Positions 1-5,568 of a DNA stretch of 6,866 nucleotides are shown piece by piece (within the stretch, counting starts at the first letter, position 1; every line of letters begins with the position of its first letter). A program made the translations under genes and the position numbers. The DNA lies in contig VSNQ01000181.1 of assembly GCA_009774395.1 (NCBI GenBank), positions 1-6,866 on the forward strand, written 5' to 3'. Source of the DNA: Lachnospiraceae bacterium. Lineage in GTDB: Bacteria; Bacillota; Clostridia; Lachnospirales; Lachnospiraceae. The notes below the pieces were generated by a model. It ran no database searches. It saw only the letters and a program-made list of their open reading frames with translations, and was not told the origin of the DNA.

Positions 1-74
1 AGAGCCGTATACGAGACCCGTACGTACGGTTCAACGAGAGGGAAATAACTTTTACAGTTATTTCTCTACTCTAT
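1..74 (+). mobile_element. Group II intron, 3' end (domains V and VI)
   Basis: Positions 2-32 fold as a group II intron domain V. GAGCCGTA (2-9) pairs with TACGGTTC (25-32), a CG bulge lies at 23-24, and TACG (10-13) pairs with CGTA (19-22). Domain VI follows at 36-71: AAATAACT (43-50) pairs with AGTTATTT (56-63), and the lower stem 36-42 pairs with 64-71, leaving A68 unpaired. That bulged A is the expected branch point, and it lies about seven nucleotides from a likely intron end at CTACTCTAT (66-74), which gives the usual AY terminus. The intron body and its reverse transcriptase/maturase must lie upstream of the window. The exact 3' splice site is inferred from the branch-point distance and could be off by a nucleotide. 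The intron points the same way as the ABC operon that starts 67 bases later. Confidence 0.88.
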
Positions 75-78
75 TTTA

Positions 79-110
79 TTGTCTTTCTGTTGTGATTTTT
101 CTTTTACAAT
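79..110 (+). promoter_or_regulatory. Weak candidate promoter for the ABC operon
   Basis: TACAAT at 105-110 is a good -10 hexamer and lies 31 bases ahead of the first permease start. The only TTG-type -35 is TTGTCT at 79-84, but its 20-bp spacing is too long for a standard sigma-A promoter, and the closer alternatives at 82-89 match poorly. The sequence lies just downstream of the intron end, so transcription could also enter from the intron side. Confidence 0.3.
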
Positions 111-141
111 AGAATCATGAAAAAATGAAGGAGGCAAAATT

Positions 142-1206
142 ATGCGGTCAATTTTGAAAAGAGAGGTAAAAAATTATATGAAGAACCCTCTGCTCTGGCT
201 TGGCATCGTTATTGGTGTTTTTATGGTATTTCAGAATGTAAGCCCCTATCTGAACATCCATTATCTCAGGGAAGGGGAAACCATTGTGAATGACTATCCG
301 CAAAACTATCGGGATGGAGATGTTTCCTGCGGATATGTGCCGACGGAGAAAGCGCTGCGTCGGGAAAAGTGGGAAGAACGGATACAGGAAGTCTTAACTT
401 ACGAATTCGAGATGGACAATGAGGGGGCACTATCTGTGATTGATGATATGAAAGGAATGGATATTTCAGCATCTTGCGCCCATCTGGAAGGGTATGGCTT
501 CTACAATGCATATTATGAATATGAGAATACAGCCTACCATAAAGGAACCCGTGAAGAAATCAATTCTTATATTTCAGAAAGGCTGGAAAACAGGACATTT
601 TCATACTATTTTTCCAGAAAATTTGCGGATTTTGCAGGGCTGTTTATGGGATTTTTTGCAACCGTTTTATTGTCTGTTTTATTTATGCAGGATACGAGGA
701 GAAATACCTATGAGCTTCTTCATACAAAGCCTGTCAGCGCAGGAAAATATTTATCTGGCAAAGTGGGAGGCGGTTTTGCAGTCTGTCTGATAATACTCGC
801 AGCCTTAAACCTGATATTTTTTGGTATTTGCCTTGCATCAACGAGAAACAGCGGATTTGAGGTGCGTTTGACGGACTTTTTAGTGGCAAGCTGTTTCTAT
901 ATCCTGCCCAATATGCTAATGATTGTAAGCGTTTACAGCCTGATTTCATTGCTGTTTAAAAGCCCGTTGCCGGCAGTGCCGTTTTTGTTTCTTTATATTG
1001 TGTATTCCAATATGGGAAGCAGGAATGCGGAAGGCATCTATGGATATTATGGCAGACCGTTAGCGATTATGGTGCGGTTCCCAGGAGGTTTTTTTGATAC
1101 TGCCCCTCCGCCAATGGCATTGCTGAATCAGAGTTTCCTTATCTTAGACGCAATCTGCATCATCTTTCTTTCCATGCAGATATGGAAAAGGAGGCGGGTA
1201 TATTGA
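142..1206 (+). CDS. ABC-2-type transporter permease subunit
   Basis: Membrane subunit of an ABC exporter, 354 residues, acting in the cytoplasmic membrane. The substrate cannot be told from sequence. A first membrane helix at about residues 17-37 is followed by a polar, presumably external domain (about 40-160). Further helices lie near 161-183, 210-231, 247-271, 275-292 and 330-348. The loop after the second helix (from about residue 184, DTRRNTYELLHTKPVSAGKY) has the pattern of ABC-2 permeases, in which a charged segment with E-L-L-x-T-x-P-x-S and a following G-K lies on the cytoplasmic side. The start is well supported by AAGGAGG at 128-134, seven bases upstream. It is the first gene of a three-gene operon with a second permease and an ATPase. 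The long external loop and the two unequal permeases resemble peptide or antimicrobial-resistance exporters, but that is only a family-level guess. Confidence 0.85.
   Translation: MRSILKREVKNYMKNPLLWLGIVIGVFMVFQNVSPYLNIHYLREGETIVNDYPQNYRDGDVSCGYVPTEKALRREKWEERIQEVLTYEFEMDNEGALSVIDDMKGMDISASCAHLEGYGFYNAYYEYENTAYHKGTREEINSYISERLENRTFSYYFSRKFADFAGLFMGFFATVLLSVLFMQDTRRNTYELLHTKPVSAGKYLSGKVGGGFAVCLIILAALNLIFFGICLASTRNSGFEVRLTDFLVASCFYILPNMLMIVSVYSLISLLFKSPLPAVPFLFLYIVYSNMGSRNAEGIYGYYGRPLAIMVRFPGGFFDTAPPPMALLNQSFLILDAICIIFLSMQIWKRRRVY
1188..1194 (+). promoter_or_regulatory. Ribosome binding site setting a TTG start for the second permease
   Basis: AAGGAGG at 1188-1194 lies eight bases before TTG 1203-1205. 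The in-frame ATG at 1182 lies upstream of this site and has no Shine-Dalgarno of its own, and the next ATG (1215) is 20 bases away, too far. The TTG is therefore the best-supported start. Confidence 0.7.
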
Positions 1207-1874
1207 TATGTGAAATGAAAATCTCCCTGACCTTCCAAAAGCAGGCTTATGCAGTATTTTTTGTTATAATCTTAAGCCTTGTCAGAGGGATAACTTATTC
1301 TGATGAAATAGGGATTGCGTTAGAAGCCCCAATGGCAATCCTTGCTCTCACATTCTGTGCAGATACCTATACGCAGGAAATTGTCAGCAAGCGGTCGGAA
1401 ATCTGGCGGCTATGCCCCATGAAAAAAAGAATGCATTCTATTTACAGACACATTGTGATACAGGAAATGTTCTTACTGGCTGTCGCAGCCACCTCATATG
1501 GATTGTTTTTTCTATTCCAAAATCCAAACATAAATGGAATGGGGCAAGGTGGTATAGAAAATGAAATATGCCAGTTCTTTGTATATTTTGCCGCTATCGC
1601 TGTCACGCTTGGCTTCTGGGGGCTTTTATCAAATCTGTTTTCCTGCCTGTTTCGGAATATGTGGGTGGGAATCGGGGGCTGCATGGTGCTGTGGCTGATT
1701 ACAAATTCCAGCATCGGTGACAGAACCTTCAAAGCATGGAACCTATTCTCCTATGCCTTCAGGAAGTTAGAGAACAGCAGCGATTTTAGCTGGATATGCG
1801 GGAAAGTTGTTTGTATTTGTATTGGAATCATGGCAGTAGTGGCACTGCCTAAAATCATTAAGAAAAGAGGTTAA
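1203..1874 (+). CDS. Second ABC transporter permease subunit (TTG start)
   Basis: Hydrophobic membrane protein of about 223 residues, with predicted helices near 15-29, 38-56, 84-105, 120-145, 152-169 and 197-216 and a basic C-terminus. Between the second and third helices is a short polar stretch, TYTQEIVSKRSEIWRLCPMKK, whose form resembles the cytoplasmic coupling loop of ABC-2 permeases. No enzymatic motif is visible. The chosen TTG start overlaps the TGA of the upstream permease as TTGA, suggesting translational coupling. The alternative ATG at 1182 would add seven residues but has no ribosome binding site. The ATPase gene begins four bases after the stop. It most likely forms a heteromeric channel with the first permease. 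The family is less recognisable than its neighbours, so the functional call rests partly on operon context. Confidence 0.8.
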   Translation: MICEMKISLTFQKQAYAVFFVIILSLVRGITYSDEIGIALEAPMAILALTFCADTYTQEIVSKRSEIWRLCPMKKRMHSIYRHIVIQEMFLLAVAATSYGLFFLFQNPNINGMGQGGIENEICQFFVYFAAIAVTLGFWGLLSNLFSCLFRNMWVGIGGCMVLWLITNSSIGDRTFKAWNLFSYAFRKLENSSDFSWICGKVVCICIGIMAVVALPKIIKKRG

Positions 1875-1878
1875 GACT

Positions 1879-2754
1879 ATGGGAATTAAGATAGAAGATT
1901 TAACAGTAACATTCCGAAATGATGTAACAGCAATCAATCATGCAGATTTGGAAATCCCAAAGGGGATTTTTGGGCTGCTAGGGGAAAACGGGGCAGGAAA
2001 AACAACGCTTATGCGGGTGCTTACAACTGTGTTATCACCAACCAGTGGTACACTAACCTTAGATGGAATACTTTACAGCGAGGGGAATTTTGAAAAAATA
2101 CGTAAGAAAATAGGATATCTGCCGCAGGAGATAGACCTGTATCCAAACCTGTCAGTACAAGAATGTCTGGAATATATGGGGGACTTATCCGACATACCCA
2201 GACAAACATATAAAGAACGCATCAAATATTATCTTGAAAAGACAAGCCTGTCGGAGCATCGAAGAAAGAAGATGAAACAATTGTCGGGCGGCATGAAACG
2301 GAGAGTTGGGCTTATTCAGGCGCTTTTAAATGAGCCGGAATTTTTAATTGTTGATGAACCAACAACGGGATTAGACCCTGAAGAACGTATCCGTGTCCGA
2401 AATCTGTTGGTTGATTTTTCGGAAGGGCGTACCGTTTTGTTTTCCACCCATGTAGTGGAAGATTTGGCAGCTACCTGCAATCAGCTTGCAGTTATGAAAA
2501 ATGGAAAATTCCTTTATTCGGGAAACATGAAAGAATTATTGGAACAGGCAAGAGGCCATATTTGGATTTGTAAAACAAAAGAGGAAAGAACAGCAAGGGA
2601 ACTGGAAAAAAAATATCATGTTTCATCGAAGCAGTATGCAGGGGACGAATTGCAAATGAAAGTAATTAGTGAAACGCCACCAAAAATGGAATGCAGTTCT
2701 TGTGAAGCAACGCTGGAGGATGCTTACATTTATCTTGCGAACAAAGAGCTATAA
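1879..2754 (+). CDS. ABC transporter ATP-binding protein
   Basis: Cytoplasmic ATPase of 291 residues that powers the exporter formed with the two preceding permeases. All nucleotide-binding motifs are present and intact: Walker A GENGAGKT (35-42), Q-loop Gln83 in YLPQE, signature LSGGM (135-139), Walker B LIVDEP with catalytic Glu160 (156-161), D-loop GLDP (164-167) and H-loop His191 in STH. The C-terminal 80 residues form an accessory domain ending in ATLEDAYIYL, a common ending in BcrA/NatA-like export ATPases (family knowledge). AAGAGG at 1865-1870, eight bases upstream, supports the start. The gap to the second permease is four bases, so the genes are surely cotranscribed. The length is normal and the gene looks functional. 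The substrate is unknown; a drug, peptide or ion export role cannot be decided here. Confidence 0.95.
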   Translation: MGIKIEDLTVTFRNDVTAINHADLEIPKGIFGLLGENGAGKTTLMRVLTTVLSPTSGTLTLDGILYSEGNFEKIRKKIGYLPQEIDLYPNLSVQECLEYMGDLSDIPRQTYKERIKYYLEKTSLSEHRRKKMKQLSGGMKRRVGLIQALLNEPEFLIVDEPTTGLDPEERIRVRNLLVDFSEGRTVLFSTHVVEDLAATCNQLAVMKNGKFLYSGNMKELLEQARGHIWICKTKEERTARELEKKYHVSSKQYAGDELQMKVISETPPKMECSSCEATLEDAYIYLANKEL

Positions 2755-2984
2755 TGGCAATAAACCTAAACAGGGTCAATGAATTATATCTGTATCCCAG
2801 ACATTACTATAGGATGCCCCTGAGCAGGCTGTCAGATATATTTTGGAACAGGGAAAGGGTGTCAGCACAAATGAATGGGACAGATGCGGCAACCGTTGCG
2901 CATGCGCTGCGTGCATTATCCGGGTATACAGGAAAGGACTGGCTTAAAGGAAGTCAGGTCAACTATACGCAAAACGCCTGTTAG
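2754..2984 (+). CDS. Small ORF of unknown function overlapping the ATPase stop
   Basis: A 76-codon ORF whose ATG shares one base with the ATPase TAA (TAATG), an arrangement that permits translational coupling, although no separate ribosome binding site precedes it. I do not recognise the product. It is soluble and fairly basic, with no membrane helix, signal peptide or cysteine motif; the middle (about residues 40-62) could be helical. Its stop codon sits in the loop of a small perfect hairpin (CGCCT 2975-2979 with AGGCG 2983-2987) that has no T-run after it. Reading a different frame over 2813-3110 gives protein-like stretches broken by several stops, so the region may be the remains of another gene and this ORF may be fortuitous. 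Start geometry is the main argument for it. Confidence 0.35.
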   Translation: MAINLNRVNELYLYPRHYYRMPLSRLSDIFWNRERVSAQMNGTDAATVAHALRALSGYTGKDWLKGSQVNYTQNAC

Positions 2985-3154
2985 GCGAATTGTGCGGGAA
3001 GGACAGATAATTTAAAACAGAAAGTGAAAAACAGGCTGTCTGGGAAGAACTGGGCGGCCTTGCTGTGTTGCAGATGTGTTAGAATGGAAAAGGATATAGT
3101 GAGGCAGCAATCTTGAATTGATGCCATAGGAATTTGAGTGCTATCAGGTAAAAG

Positions 3155-3195
3155 TATACTTTCACGCAAAAGTCGAGGGTTTCCGTGATAGTATA
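3155..3195. repeat. Palindromic repeat element, copy 1
   Basis: TATACTTTCACG (3155-3166) is the reverse complement of CGTGATAGTATA (3184-3195) at 11 of 12 positions, with a 17-base loop. The same arrangement occurs at 4975-5015, including a shared GGG..TTT segment ahead of the right arm. It can fold as a hairpin in either strand. There is no T-run, so it does not look like a terminator. Its nature is unknown; a small mobile palindromic repeat or the end of a transposable unit are possibilities. Confidence 0.6.
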
Positions 3196-3310
3196 TGACG
3201 GAAAGGTAAATAGAAGTAGGATATTGTTAGTTTTAGCGAAAAATGGTATTAGTTTGGCTGAAAGTGCTATTGAAATATGGGTGATATGATACAAACATGG
3301 AAATTGCTCA

Positions 3311-3326
3311 GAGTTTTCGTGAAAGT
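3311..3326 (+). repeat. Single right-arm copy of the palindromic repeat
   Basis: GAGTTTTCGTGAAAGT here matches GAGTTTTCGTGATAGT at 4997-5012 at 15 of 16 positions. It has no visible left arm nearby. It lies 54 bases upstream of the Fic gene -35 hexamer. Confidence 0.5.
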
Positions 3327-3367
3327 TTGGAGTTTTGCCTGTTTGTTTAAAGAATCTGAAATTTTTA

Positions 3368-3436
3368 TCGTCCAACAAATTGAATTTTCGTCCAAAAAGA
3401 ATTATAATTGGATAAAAAAAGAATGTCATTGGACGA
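3368..3436. promoter_or_regulatory. Four-site operator array over the Fic gene promoter
   Basis: TCGTCCAA occurs at 3368-3375 and 3388-3395. Its inverse TTGGACGA is at 3429-3436, and a degenerate inverse TTGGATAA is at 3408-3415. Start-to-start distances are 20, 20 and 21 bases, close to two helical turns, so all four would face the same side of the DNA. One site lies upstream of the -35, one in the promoter spacer, one overlaps the end of the -10, and the last abuts the ribosome binding site. This geometry suits a dimeric or cooperative repressor. The winged helix at the C-terminus of the Fic protein is the obvious candidate binder, by inference. Confidence 0.65.
3380..3408 (+). promoter_or_regulatory. 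Strong sigma-A promoter for the Fic gene
   Basis: TTGAAT (3380-3385) and a perfect TATAAT (3403-3408) are separated by 17 bases. Transcription would begin near 3415, giving a short leader of about 33 bases before the ATG at 3448. The promoter lies inside the four-site operator array. Confidence 0.8.
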
Positions 3437-3447
3437 AAGGAGATAAT

Positions 3448-4509
3448 ATGAGAGCGTTTGATTATATCCGCCTTGCAGAGAAAACGTGGGATATGGATAT
3501 ACTTAATCTTGTCGCAAAGATACATGAATATAAGGGGCGTCAGGATTTATATATCAGGCAGAAGCCTGTTGAACTTGAACGTTTGGTTGAGATCGCAAAA
3601 ATCCAAAGCACAGAGGCATCCAATAAAATAGAAGGGATTGTTACGACAAGTACCCGGATGAAGCAGTTGTTTGAAGAAAAAACGACACCCCGCAACAGGG
3701 AAGAAGATGAGATTATGGGATACAGGGATGTGCTTCATACAATTCACGAAAGTAATGAGTACATTCCAATCAAACCATCATATATACTACAGTTACACAG
3801 AAACCTTTTGAAAAGAGCGGGATTTTCATACGGCGGGAGTTTTAAGAGTGTACAGAACTATATTAATGAAACAAAACCGGATGGAACAGTAGTCACAAGG
3901 TTTACTCCAATCGCTCCATACAATACCCCAGATGCAGTGGAGCGGTTATGTACGGCGTATGAGCAGGCAATTGCGAGTGGGAAGGTGGATTCCCTCATAT
4001 TGATTCCTGCTTTTATATGTGATTTTTTGTGCATTCATCCTTTTAATGACGGAAATGGAAGAATGAGTCGGTTGCTTACTCTGCTTCTTTTATATAAAAA
4101 TGGGTATCATGTTGGTAAATATATAAGTATTGAGAGGCAAATTGAGAAAACAAAAGACAGGTATTATGATGTCCTTGAAATTTCGGATATAGGATGGCAT
4201 GAGGAAAAAAACGACCCAACACCATTTATACGTTATATGCTTACGGTTATTTTGGCTTGTTACACCAAATTTGAAGAACGTGTAGGAATCATAGCAGGAA
4301 AGGGAGATACCAGTAATGCTTATGATATTGTAAAAAAATATGCAGAAGAAAAAGTCGGGAAATTTACAGGTGCAGAAGTTGTTGCACACTGTCCAAGCAT
4401 AGGGAGATCATCAGTTCTGGCGGCAATAAAGAAACTGGTGGAGGAAGGAAGTATTATTCGGTATGGGAGTGGCAGAAGCACTTATTATGTAAAGGCTGAC
4501 AGACAGTAA
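3448..4509 (+). CDS. Fic family protein (class II, adenylyltransferase type) with C-terminal winged helix
   Basis: Fic enzymes usually transfer AMP from ATP to a hydroxyl side chain of a target protein in the cytoplasm; the target here is unknown. The 353-residue product has a Fic_N-like N-terminal region. This carries the inhibitory-helix motif SNKIEG (58-63), fitting (S/T)xxxE(G/N), which marks class II self-inhibited Fic proteins. The catalytic motif HPFNDGNGRMSR (197-208) is complete, with His197 as general base and Asp201 for metal binding. Residues about 290-349 form a winged helix-turn-helix, with a recognition helix near 317-331 and wing GSGRST (340-345). Length and domain order match the SoFic-like family. 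I choose ATG 3448 because AAAGGAG (3436-3442) lies just upstream and the promoter TATAAT (3403-3408) excludes the longer in-frame start at 3277. It is followed 103 bases later by an HNH gene. No partner antitoxin ORF is seen, as expected for class II. Confidence 0.93.
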   Translation: MRAFDYIRLAEKTWDMDILNLVAKIHEYKGRQDLYIRQKPVELERLVEIAKIQSTEASNKIEGIVTTSTRMKQLFEEKTTPRNREEDEIMGYRDVLHTIHESNEYIPIKPSYILQLHRNLLKRAGFSYGGSFKSVQNYINETKPDGTVVTRFTPIAPYNTPDAVERLCTAYEQAIASGKVDSLILIPAFICDFLCIHPFNDGNGRMSRLLTLLLLYKNGYHVGKYISIERQIEKTKDRYYDVLEISDIGWHEEKNDPTPFIRYMLTVILACYTKFEERVGIIAGKGDTSNAYDIVKKYAEEKVGKFTGAEVVAHCPSIGRSSVLAAIKKLVEEGSIIRYGSGRSTYYVKADRQ

Positions 4510-4612
4510 GTTTCATGCAGCCTACTTGAAAAGAATGGATAAAAAGGATAGGAAAAAGATTTATTCTGAAATACATTGATTATTGGCATAAAACTATTAA
4601 AAAAGAGAAAAG

Positions 4613-5008
4613 ATGGTAAGGTGCGCTTATTGTGGGGCAGAAGGAAAAATGTCACGGCAGCATGTGATACCAAAAGGTTTTATAAATAATATGAATTTTA
4701 AAGCATTAACAGTATGGTTGGATAAGGCTTCGTCAAAGGTTATTAATAGCGAATTGATGGTTAAAGATGTATGTGCAGAATGCAATAATGGAGAATTATC
4801 ACAGCTCGATGCATACGCATTAAAACTGATAATTAGCTATAATGAAAAAATATTGTATGAAACAAGGAAAGTGTTTTTTAAATATAATTATGACTTATTA
4901 ACGCGTTGGCTGTTAAAGGGTATGCTACAATTTACTCGCAGGCAAAACCCTTATACAAACATGGAAACTGCCTGTATTATCACGGAAGCCCGCTGGGAGT
5001 TTTCGTGA
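4613..5008 (+). CDS. HNH-type zinc-finger nuclease, probably disrupted at the C-terminus
   Basis: 131-residue ORF with an N-terminal HNH_5-like zinc-bound module: CxxC at Cys4/Cys7, HVIPKGF with His17, and a second pair CAECNN at Cys54/Cys57. HNH proteins of this type are predicted DNA or RNA endonucleases; the role here is unknown, though defence or mobile-element functions are common in the superfamily. The start has only a weak purine-rich site (AAGAG, 4603-4607), but the family typically begins close to the first CxxC. The C-terminus is suspect. After YDLLTRWLLK the frame reads GMLQF, whereas dropping one G of GGG 4918-4920 gives LLKVCYN, which fits my recollection of the family. The stop codon at 5006-5008 lies inside a palindromic repeat, so the last codons are repeat sequence. 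The gene appears more AT-rich than its neighbours. It could be a pseudogene. Confidence 0.65.
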   Translation: MVRCAYCGAEGKMSRQHVIPKGFINNMNFKALTVWLDKASSKVINSELMVKDVCAECNNGELSQLDAYALKLIISYNEKILYETRKVFFKYNYDLLTRWLLKGMLQFTRRQNPYTNMETACIITEARWEFS

Positions 5009-5015
5009 TAGTGTA
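4975..5015. repeat. Palindromic repeat element, copy 2
   Basis: TATTATCACG (4975-4984) pairs with CGTGATAGTG (5004-5013), with seven strict base pairs next to the loop and then G-T wobbles outward; the loop contains CCC GCT GGG. The overall plan (left arm ending TCACG, GGG..TTT, right arm CGTGATAGTxTA) matches copy 1 at 3155-3195. The HNH stop codon falls inside the right arm. Confidence 0.55.
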
Positions 5016-5024
5016 AAGGGGGTT

Positions 5025-5036
5025 CGTGATAATATA
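5025..5036 (+). repeat. Additional tandem right-arm copy
   Basis: CGTGATAATATA repeats CGTGATAGTGTA (5004-5015) with a start-to-start distance of exactly 21 bases, both preceded by TT and followed by AAGG or AAAGG. It is the reverse complement of the left arm of copy 2 over CGTGATAATA. Confidence 0.5.
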
Positions 5037-5080
5037 AGGCATATCTTATTGAATCATATCTATTTTATTTTACGTTTTCC

Positions 5081-5109
5081 AAAATATTCAAGAAATATTT
5101 TTTCTTTTT
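5081..5109 (+). terminator. Weak AT-only terminator-like hairpin
   Basis: AAAATATT (5081-5088) pairs with AATATTTT (5094-5101) around a five-base loop, followed by a mostly T tract to 5109. The stem lacks G-C pairs, so it would be weak. It lies between the HNH gene and the BlaI-type promoter, where a terminator would be sensible. Confidence 0.25.
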
Positions 5110-5181
5110 AAGACCACAGTAGTATTGACGGAAGTTTAAGACTGTGGTAGTATATATGTGTAGCCACTACTACAGTCTTAA
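5108..5181. promoter_or_regulatory. BlaI-type operator region
   Basis: TTAAGACTGTGGTAGT (5136-5151) and ACTACTACAGTCTTAA (5166-5181) form an inverted repeat matching at 15 of 16 positions with a 14-base spacer. A third, partial copy, TTAAGACCACAGTAGTA, lies at 5108-5124 in direct orientation. ACTACnACAGT and its complement resemble the ACTACA/TGTAGT half-sites of BlaI/MecI operators (family knowledge). The dyad covers the promoter -10 and start region and ends just before the ribosome binding site of the repressor gene, so autorepression is expected. Confidence 0.8.
5125..5153 (+). promoter_or_regulatory. Promoter of the repressor/M56 operon
   Basis: TTGACG (5125-5130) is a near-consensus -35. 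At 17-base spacing the -10 is TAGTAT (5148-5153), and TATATA (5151-5156) is an alternative at 20. The -10 overlaps the left arm of the operator dyad, consistent with repression by steric exclusion of RNA polymerase. Confidence 0.65.
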
Positions 5182-5198
5182 AAAGGAGGTGCTGTTAA

Positions 5199-5558
5199 AT
5201 GGACATCAAGCTGTTCGATTCTGAACTGAAAGTGATGTCTGTCCTTTGGCGTGATGGCGATGTTCCGGCTAAGTATATCGCCAAGCTGCTTACCGAGGAA
5301 TTGGGATGGAATGTAAACACAACCTATACCCTGATCAAGCGTTGTATTAAAAAAGGAGCGATTGAACGCTCTGATCCCGGTTTCATGTGCCATGCGCTCG
5401 TTCCGAAAGAGGAAGTCCAAGAGGCAGAAACAAATGAGCTGATTGACAAAGTATATGACGGCTCCGTTGACAAGCTGTTTGCCGCTTTGCTGGGGAGGAA
5501 AAAGTTGAGCACCGCACAAATTGAAAAGCTGAAACAGATTGTCAATGATCTGGAGTGA
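5199..5558 (+). CDS. BlaI/MecI/CopY family transcriptional repressor
   Basis: 119-residue DNA-binding protein. The N-terminal winged helix spans about residues 4-75, with the family pattern E-L-x-V-M-x-V-L-W (residues 9-17) and the recognition segment around NVNTTYTLIKRCIKKGAIER. The charged helical C-terminus (about 80-119) is the expected dimerisation region, which in BlaI and MecI carries the site cleaved on induction. The length is normal for the family. AAGGAGGT (5183-5190), eight bases before ATG, fixes the start. It sits directly downstream of a BlaI-like dyad operator and 10 bases ahead of an M56 peptidase gene, the classical repressor-sensor pairing. Regulation is probably by autorepression, relieved by proteolysis when the M56 partner senses its signal. 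No beta-lactamase gene is visible in the window, so the regulated output may be elsewhere or may be the operon itself. Confidence 0.93.
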   Translation: MDIKLFDSELKVMSVLWRDGDVPAKYIAKLLTEELGWNVNTTYTLIKRCIKKGAIERSDPGFMCHALVPKEEVQEAETNELIDKVYDGSVDKLFAALLGRKKLSTAQIEKLKQIVNDLE

Positions 5559-5568
5559 GGTGATGTGA

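Larger units (their letters stand above)
2985..3367. other. Intergenic stretch with no convincing intact gene
   Basis: About 380 bases with no intact gene that I can support. It contains a palindromic repeat (3155-3195), a further single repeat arm (3311-3326) and a small perfect inverted repeat TTTCCGT/ACGGAAA (3180-3186 and 3198-3204). The frame that includes TTA 2981-2983 reads as plausible protein (LYAKRLLGELCGKDR, then a stop, then SEKQAVWEELGGLAVLQMC), interrupted by stops, which hints at a decayed gene. No clear terminator follows the ABC operon. The upstream in-frame extension of the Fic gene (3277-3447) also falls partly here but is not coding in my view. Confidence 0.5.

Noticed and set aside
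494..790. 98-codon + strand ORF inside the first permease
   Set aside because: It is in another frame of a clear membrane protein gene and has no supporting start signal or domain.
2975..2987. Small perfect hairpin CGCCT-GTT-AGGCG as a terminator of the ABC operon
   Set aside because: The stem is only five base pairs and no T-run follows, so intrinsic termination is unlikely.
3277..3447. 57-residue N-terminal extension of the Fic gene
   Set aside because: It runs through the TTGAAT/TATAAT promoter and operator sites, has no good ribosome binding site, and its sequence does not resemble a Fic N-terminus, which begins at MRAFDY.
3079..3525. 148-codon minus-strand ORF across the Fic promoter
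   Set aside because: It covers the intergenic repeats, the promoter and operator array and the Fic N-terminus; its composition is that of antisense AT-rich DNA and no domain is visible.
4975..5036. Short CRISPR-like repeats
   Set aside because: There are only a few diverged 12-base arms in mixed orientation, without uniform repeats and spacers or cas genes.
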